A stretch of DNA of 64,000 nt, taken from positions 1,039,087 through 1,103,086 of the forward strand of contig JALPQD010000089.1 of NCBI GenBank assembly GCA_023101885.1, in the 5' to 3' direction. This DNA is from Typhlomys cinereus. Its lineage: Eukaryota; Chordata; Mammalia; Rodentia; Platacanthomyidae. Of this stretch, positions 58,052 to 64,000 are shown piece after piece. The first letter of the stretch is position 1, and every line of letters starts with the position of its first letter. The translations under genes were made by a program, and so were the position numbers. A model generated the notes under the pieces. The model searched no databases, was not told where the DNA came from, and was given only the letters and a program-made list of their open reading frames with translations.

Positions 58052-58800
58052 ATCAAAGGGCACTGTGTATCCCTATGCAGGACCAAGGGTGACTTTGAGC
58101 TTCATCCTGGATTGCTTCTATCTACTTTTTTCTTCTCTGTGAGATTTCCCAGGCTCCACCCACCAGGACCAGAAGTGTGGGCTGCCACCATTTCCTCTGG
58201 ATTCAGGACCTTCTGTTTGTGAAGCAGAGTCTTAAATCCTGAGCCACCTCTCCAGTCCATCTGATGCCTCTTTTTGTTTACTCTTGCTCCAATCTATTTT
58301 CTATTCAGAGTGATATTTTGAAATAAAAAATTTTGAAATCCCCTATTATCTTCAAAACAAAATTCAAACTCCATATCACGTTTGTAAGACCTTACGTAAT
58401 CTGATGCCTAAATGCTCCTTCTGCCTCGTCCAAGAACAATGTGCAGTGTCCCTTCCTTCGTATTTATGTTGTTGACTTTGTTAATTTTCTTGATGTATTT
58501 TTTGCTTTAGAGAAGCTCCTCTTTCTCATTGATTTAGATTGCTGCAATCTCTTAGGGTCTTTCCCAACCATCTTGTCTGAAATAGCTACACATTTCCCAT
58601 TGTTCCTTTGATCTTTCCCTAGCTAGTTTTTCTTTATTTTACTTTTATATATCCATTTGTGCTATTTGTGCTGCATACCCTCCAAATTGTAATTTGATCT
58701 TATCAAAGGAAGGAACTTGATCATCTTTTTTTCTTTTAATCCTTAGAAGTATTCATAGAGTATGACACAAACTAATATAATTTGTTGAATGAAGAAAAAG
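57320..58800 (+). mobile_element. Ancient L2 LINE 3' portion, split by a SINE
   Basis: TTCAAAACAAAATTCAAACT, AAGACCTTACGTAATCTGAT and the terminal TTGTTGAATGAAGAA match the layout of L2 3' sequence. No frame is open. A younger SINE sits inside at 57965-58262. The left boundary is uncertain. Confidence 0.6.
57965..58262 (-). mobile_element. tRNA-type SINE with long TG tract
   Basis: Poly-T (57967-57990), TG array (58009-58046), then ATCAAAGGGCACTGTGTATC, CACCAGGACCAGAAGTGTGG and the head complement CTTAAATCCTGAGCCACCTC. The flanks AATGCTTCTTCTTTT and GATGCCTCTTTTT look like a diverged TSD. Confidence 0.8.
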
Positions 58801-59997
58801 CTAATTTACTCCCAACTGTTTACTTTTAAATTTAGCTGAGATAACTGCATTGGCATTTTCCTTGTTTTTCTTTTTCTTTAAAATAGAAGTCATTAGATTT
58901 ACAGATGAAAAGTACTGTATTGAAGAAGACATTCAGTTAAAAAAAGATACTTGTATGTGCAATAATTTGCTATTAGTAAAGTGGAAACTGCATCCCTTTC
59001 CAGATCTTTGTGCCAGGAGCTTGGGTCATCAGAGAATGGGTGACGTCAGTAGAGTATCTTAGGTTAATTATACTGCTGCAATGGCAGGCAGTCTCTTGAA
59101 GTTTGCTTGTTTGCAATAATCACAGCAGCATGATTTAAAATCGGTAGACCTATTAAAGCTTGTGAATTCTACTTGTTTACATGTTTTGCTGCTTTTAGAG
59201 GCTACTGCTGACAACATGAAAAAATGTATTTGCAATACTGTGGGAAATATAATAGAATAAAAATATGGGTTTCTGTTAGCAATATTATTTGTCTCCAGAA
59301 ACTGAATGTAGAAAGCTTCTTATGTATTTTTCCTTTGTATTCTTAAATCTTTTCCCTTAGAATTCTTGACTATAAATCTCAGCTTTTTTGTGAAATTAAG
59401 TCTGTTATTAAAATTTATACATATTTATAATATAATTATTCACTATGATATAAATAAATACACATATAAGTATATATGTATATTCATATTCATGGGTATT
59501 TGTAAGTTAATTTGTTAATTAAAAATCTATGTTGTGCCAAAACATTGTTCTAGATATTTATCTATCTATAATATATACCTAATGATATATATATCAGAAA
59601 ATATAGTCATATTCTTGCTGCATATGCATATATATGAATGTATTAGAAAAGATAGATTTGCTATCATGAAATTTTAATTAAATGGTAGATGCAAGAAATA
59701 TAAAATTATATACTATAAGGCAGAGAAGAGGAATATATAATATACTAGGAGAAAAGAGTTCTTGTTTTAAACAAGATAGTTATTAAAATCTTGTCTCAAG
59801 ATAACATCTTTGTAAAGCCTTCAGGAAGCTGAGGAAGTGAATCAGATGGCTATATGCAGAGGACAGAACAAGTGAAAAGGCCCTGAGGCAGAAACATTAC
59901 TGGATTATTCTAGAACTAATAGGAGTCTGGTGTGATGAACTGCTGTTGGCTGAGAGAAAGCAGTGGGAAATGGTCTTAGGTGTATGCGCGCACACAC

Positions 59998-60001
<4 letters not shown>
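58801..60001. other. Unique AT-rich intron with a CRE-type site
   Basis: No repeat recognised from 58801 to about 59800. 58985-59225 looks less AT-skewed than its surroundings and holds the perfect TGACGTCA. The open frame at 58850-59062 has no known protein. 59800-60000 may be an old repeat remnant. Confidence 0.45.
59041..59048. promoter_or_regulatory. Perfect CRE palindrome TGACGTCA
   Basis: The full 8-bp CREB/ATF consensus with its CpG intact in an intron where CpG is rare. Binding is not shown by sequence alone. Confidence 0.35.

Positions 60002-60054
<53 letters not shown>
60002..60054. repeat. (GA)n microsatellite
   Basis: A pure AG/GA array of more than 50 bases, preceded by a short CA run. 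Confidence 0.97.
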
Positions 60055-60057
<3 letters not shown>

Positions 60058-60620
60058 TAGGAGTTTAATGTAGTATTATTGAATTATTCCAGGTGTGAGA
60101 GGGCAGTAGTTAGATGAAGGTATGTCAGGATGAGAGGTGGAAGAGGTCAGAGCATAGATTATGAAAATATGGCCTTTTGGAAGATGCTAATGGATTGCAT
60201 ATCAGGGATGAGAAAACTAGCGGGATCAAGAATTAATTGTTCCCGAATAGCTGGAATTACAGTATTCTCATTTTTACAGATGAAGAAATACAGTATTGGG
60301 ATCATGGAGAATAAGGTGGAAAGTCTGGATATGTCAAGTATGTAGTTGGATATAGAAATATTGGATACAAGGAAGTTATCAAAGTTGGAAAATTTAAATT
60401 CGAATGAACTGAAATTATCAGTTTTTCAAAAAGCCATGACACTTGAGGAAGTTGCAAGCAGTTATAAAATATGTGAAAATATGAGATTTTGTTAGTTATC
60501 TGAAGTTGATACTATTCATAATGGAGGCAGTTAAAATTATCTATAAAATTTTATGCAAAATTTCTGAACTAAAATTTCACACATAATCCTGTTAGTTATC
60601 GAATGTAGTACAACTTTTTT
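60055..60620. other. Intron, nothing recognised
   Basis: No repeat or exon recognised; parts resemble worn old repeats. Confidence 0.4.
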
Positions 60621-60624
60621 CTTT

Positions 60625-60940
60625 TCATGTATATGTGCATGGAGTCTGTGTGCATGCATGTGCTTTGGTGTAGGTGTACATATATGTTCAGATGTGTCTA
60701 TGGATGCACTTGTGGATGTGTGCCTGTAGAGTCCCAAAGGTGATACTGGAAGTCATCCTGGATGGCTTTTTCGCCTTACTGCTTGCTCTAGGTTTTTCCA
60801 GTCTCTGCCTTCTAGGGCTGGAAATATAGGCCGCTGCCTTGTCTGTCTGGCATTTCTATATGGGACTTGGGAATCTGAACTCAGGTTCTTTTGCTTGTGA
60901 GGCAAAGACTTTAACCACTGATTCATCTCTCTAGCAGAAC
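60625..60940 (-). mobile_element. tRNA-type SINE copy
   Basis: TG-rich left end, CCTGTAGAGTCCCAAAGGTG, CTTCTAGGGCTGGAAATATA, TTTCTATATGGGACTTGGGA and the head complement GACTTTAACCACTGATTCAT. Confidence 0.75.
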
Positions 60941-60942
60941 TT

Positions 60943-62540
60943 TTCAAAAACTAGTGTTTACCTTTTATAAGTAAAAAATTTAATTTCTTTAATGTAAATT
61001 ACTAGATAAAAATTTTAGTCTGAATGACTTGACCTTTAATCTCAATAAGTAATAGCAATGTAGGATTCAACTTCAAATTTAGAAGAGATCATAATTTCTC
61101 AAGTATATGAAGGACCTTTCTGAATTATTAGCATATATGATTTTACTTTTAAGTTTTTGGCAGTTGGTTTTGTCAAGATCATTTGCAATGTGACAAAATA
61201 TTAGGGCTAGAAATATATGATTTTTTGGACATGTCAGAAGTCTTGATTGCAAATAGCAGACCAATATTATATATTAAGTATAAACAGGATTTATTGACAA
61301 GACTCGTGATGTCTTATAGAACCTTTAAGGTGGTTGGAGGCTAAATTCAGAAAATAGACAGGAGTCAAGAAAAACATAGCAAAATCCAGATTTCTCTACA
61401 AAGGAATGAGATTCCAATGCTGTGCCATCACCAGGGACTACTAGATTCCTATTTTCTTAGACTCTAGTTTGGTAGATTACTGCTTATACCACGGTTACCT
61501 TCCAAGTCCCTCTGTAAAGATTAAAACCCTCTCTGCTCTATCCAATCAAGGACCAGGGAATTTAGATTAAAAAATAAAGATACTAAAGTTATAGAAATGG
61601 TATAGATTCGTGAGTGACAGCTCCCAAGTCTCTCGGGCTCCCCTGGGGGCATCCTGTGGAGATGATAATGAGCAACTGTATCTGAAATATCTTAAAAATC
61701 ATATATATGTATAGTATATGCATTATACACATATCTATAATTATCATACAAATATATATGTCAGTAATATATACTTGTAAAAAAATATGTACTGAGTATT
61801 TTCCCAATGAATAGGTACAATGTTGCTTTATTATTTTTCATGGCTCCATGTTATGATATACATCAAAGTTATTTAGCCTGTATTATATGAATAGAAGTTT
61901 AAAATATGTAGATGTTTCTATTGCAACAAACGGTAAATGAAAAAGAAGTTTCTAATAGCTACTTGCACAGCTTATCGTGGGTATGAATGATGATTTACTT
62001 GACTGTCTCTACAAACATGTTGTTTATTAGTAAATTTTAAACTTTGAAAAAGGAGGCATCATAAAAAATATAAAAGCAAACATAGAATTTTGCCTTGAAA
62101 AAGACTTCATATTTGCTTATAGAAATGGGTTTTATGAGAGTTGCAGCTTGTGAATTATAAGGAGTAAAAGAGTTTTTGAAATAAGATGCAGTGCTTAATG
62201 TGTCTGAGTGAGACTCGTAAAATTCAATGCAGTAATGTATCTGGTAGATGTATGTGTGCATGCTATTTCTATGAAGTTTGGTTCAGATGGGTGTAGTTTG
62301 CTGCCTTTACCTCATGTTTACGACAGATGATATTATAGGTGGACTTCTCAGAAGGGTGTCTTGAATAGAAATAAATGGATTATAATTTATTGATTATGTA
62401 AGGATAATCACATAGGGTACAAGATGAAAAAATAGATATTTAGGCAAAAGAATTAATGGAAAACTAGAGAACTAAAATTGACAAAGACGTAAGAATCTTA
62501 TATTTTTGAGTTCAAAGGAAGAAGCTTTAAAAATTGTGTG
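60943..62540. other. Unique AT-rich intron
   Basis: No recognised repeat or exon in about 1.6 kb. Confidence 0.5.
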
Positions 62541-62544
62541 TGTG

Positions 62545-62640
62545 GGTTTGGGGAGATGGCTCAAGGAGTTAAGACTCTGTCTGGCAAGGAGAAGGTCCTG
62601 AGTTTGGATCCAAGGTCCCACATATGAAATGTTACAAAAC
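62545..62640 (+). mobile_element. tRNA-type SINE head, plus strand
   Basis: TTTGGGGAGATGGCTCAAGG, GTTAAGACTCTGTCTGGCAA, GGTCCTGAGTTTGGATCCAA: A-box- and B-box-like motifs of the tRNA head. Only the head half is present. Confidence 0.8.
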
Positions 62641-62982
62641 AATGTAGAACAACTTTTATGATTTCCCAAGTTTTATGAAGACTCTAGTCCTATCCATCTT
62701 AAAAGCTATCTCAATATAAAAAAAACCTGTAGAAATCTGTGGCTGAAAAAAAATGACAGGGTTAAGGATTCTCAAAATTCCACCCTGTATAAAAAATGAG
62801 AAAATTGGCAAAAACTCTCAGAATAAACTTTTCAGAGTGCTAATATTAATAAAAGTTCACAGCAACTGGACGAGCACTTTGTCAAGAAAGCACAGTAAGA
62901 AACAGGGGCTTTGGATTTAAAAAATTTACCCTGATACCATCGGATATTTTCTGAATCATCAGCAGTACTGGAAAAGACTGAC

Positions 62983-63150
62983 TTTTTTTTTTTTTTTTTT
63001 GGTTTTCTACTTTTACAAGCATACTGAGCATTCATCCCTGCTTCCCTCCCTCCTCCCTCCCTCCTATTCCCTCCCTTCTCTTCACCAATCCCACCCATTT
63101 CTTCCCACCCTCATGCCTGTATGCTTCTATGGACTCCATGCATTTTTTAA
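62983..63150 (-). mobile_element. Old L1 3' UTR fragment
   Basis: Poly-T, TTTACAAGCATACTGAGCAT, a CCCTCCCTCC tract and TATGCTTCTATGGACTCCAT. Same type as 45700-45945. Confidence 0.7.
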
Positions 63151-63305
63151 AAGAAGGAAACATCAAATTTAAAGAAAAACAATCAGAAACTGTCTGCTAG
63201 AACACTGGGGCAAACGAACTCCCAGAGAGTCACTGGTCCATGTTAGAAGGACACAGAAGTTGGGTTCAAATATCAGCGAAGAACAGCAGCACAATGTTTC
63301 CAGTT

Positions 63306-63344
63306 ATATAATATATACATATATTACATATGTATATATTATAT
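63306..63344. repeat. Perfect 17-bp AT-only-like hairpin, 5-nt loop
   Basis: ATATAATATATACATAT at 63306-63322 is the exact complement of 63328-63344, with loop ATTAC. A run of GTTAT/GTTAAT repeats follows (63345-63392). Confidence 0.85.
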
Positions 63345-63419
63345 GTTAATGTTATGTTAATGTTATGTTATGTTATGTAATGGTATGTTAATACAGACAT
63401 CTATATTTATTTCCCTTTG

Positions 63420-63800
63420 ACAGAATGACTTATGAAGTTGCTATGTTATATAGCATATTTATGCTCATTCTTTTTCAAGAATTTCCAAATTGGTTTTCAA
63501 AGTATCAGTGCCTTTTAACATTTCCAGCAACACTGTATGAGGGTCCAAACATCTCTGTATACTTGACAACACTTCATACCATCTATGCTGTCATTTTGGA
63601 TATTCTGGTGAGTGGATAGTGGTGTTTTACTGTGGCTTTAATGCATGCTTCTCTAATGATGTACGATGTTGTATTATATGTTTGTGGATTATAAGTTCTG
63701 GTGAAATGTTCCTTCAATCTCTTGCCCATTTGTAAATAGGGTATTTATATTATCTACTTTTAAGCATTGCTTTGCATTTCAGATACAAGTATTTTTTTCA
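63420..63800 (-). mobile_element. Ancient L1 ORF2 3' fragment
   Basis: CCAAATTGGTTTTCAAAGTA, CATTTCCAGCAACACTGTAT, GTCATTTTGGATATTCTGGT and TTTACTGTGGCTTTAATGCA track the complement of an old mammalian L1 3' coding end. No frame is open. Confidence 0.7.
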
Positions 63801-64000
63801 AATTTATGATTTACGAGTACTTCCTTCCTCTTGATATTATGGTTCATTTTGAAAGTTATACCCATTTAAAAATAACATAATATTCATTAAGTATAGTATT
63901 TTTTTCTTCTGTGTCTCAAGCTTTTGTTGTCATCAGAAAGACTATTTTTATTCTGATATTATGAATATTTTCTTTTTCATCTTTTTTTAGATATTTTATA

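Larger units (their letters stand above)
32082..64000 (+). other. DLG2: Intron downstream of the L27 exon
   Basis: From the GTATGT donor to the window end no further exon of the family is recognised. In particular I found no match to the IQEFYEVTLL stretch that normally continues the L27 domain. A first intron segment of more than 31.9 kb suits DLG2. Repeats within are listed separately. Confidence 0.65.

Noticed and set aside
58850..59062. 70-codon + frame overlapping the CRE region
   Set aside because: No known protein, and it starts in a poly-T-rich segment; conservation was not testable here.

Overview
This is mammalian, almost certainly rodent, nuclear DNA: AT-rich, gene-poor and dominated by retroelements. 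7SL-derived B1 SINEs, B2-like and tRNA-headed SINEs, MaLR-type LTRs and many similar young LINE-1 copies point to a myomorph rodent. I cannot name the species. There is no bacterial content, and almost every long open frame is LINE-1 sequence or its antisense shadow.

The only host-gene coding sequence I can support is one 132-nt exon on the + strand (31950-32081). It has consensus AG/GT borders, is phase 1 at both ends, and encodes part of an L27 domain of the DLG/MAGUK scaffold family, best matching DLG2 (PSD-93/chapsyn-110). DLG2 has very large introns, so the rest of the window is read as the introns on either side of this exon.

Layout: 1-6 kb is mostly unique intron with B1 SINEs and one tRNA-type SINE. 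6-9.3 kb holds an ancient L1 and an older L1 3' UTR. 9.4-21.5 kb is one L1 (L1-A) split by a second, nearly full-length L1 (L1-B, 12847-18837) with a clean 16-bp target-site duplication; L1-B keeps an intact ORF1 but a broken ORF2. 21.5-24 kb is older repeats. 24-29 kb is an older L1 (L1-C) carrying three later insertions. 29-36.7 kb contains the exon, two related dispersed repeats and unique sequence. L1-G (36.7-38.6 kb), L1-H (41.2-41.5 kb), L1-I (42.6-42.8 kb) and the compound L1-E/L1-F (47.5-51.3 kb) follow. 52.5-54.3 kb holds a tetranucleotide array and a putative solo LTR. 54.7-55.8 kb holds an almost perfect 286-bp inverted duplication. 57.3-58.8 kb is an ancient L2, and the remainder is mostly unique AT-rich intron.

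All the young L1s lie on the - strand, antisense to the host exon. The most unusual structure is the inverted duplication: the left arm (54740-55026) is a near-identical inverted copy of 55514-55799, is flanked by an 11-bp direct repeat and has no poly-A tail, as if a local template had been copied into a staggered break. Other points of interest are two L1-style retrocopies that look like 3' ends of LTR transcripts, a seamless L1-into-L1 tandem, and a 252-bp identical block shared by the two nested L1 ORF1 regions.
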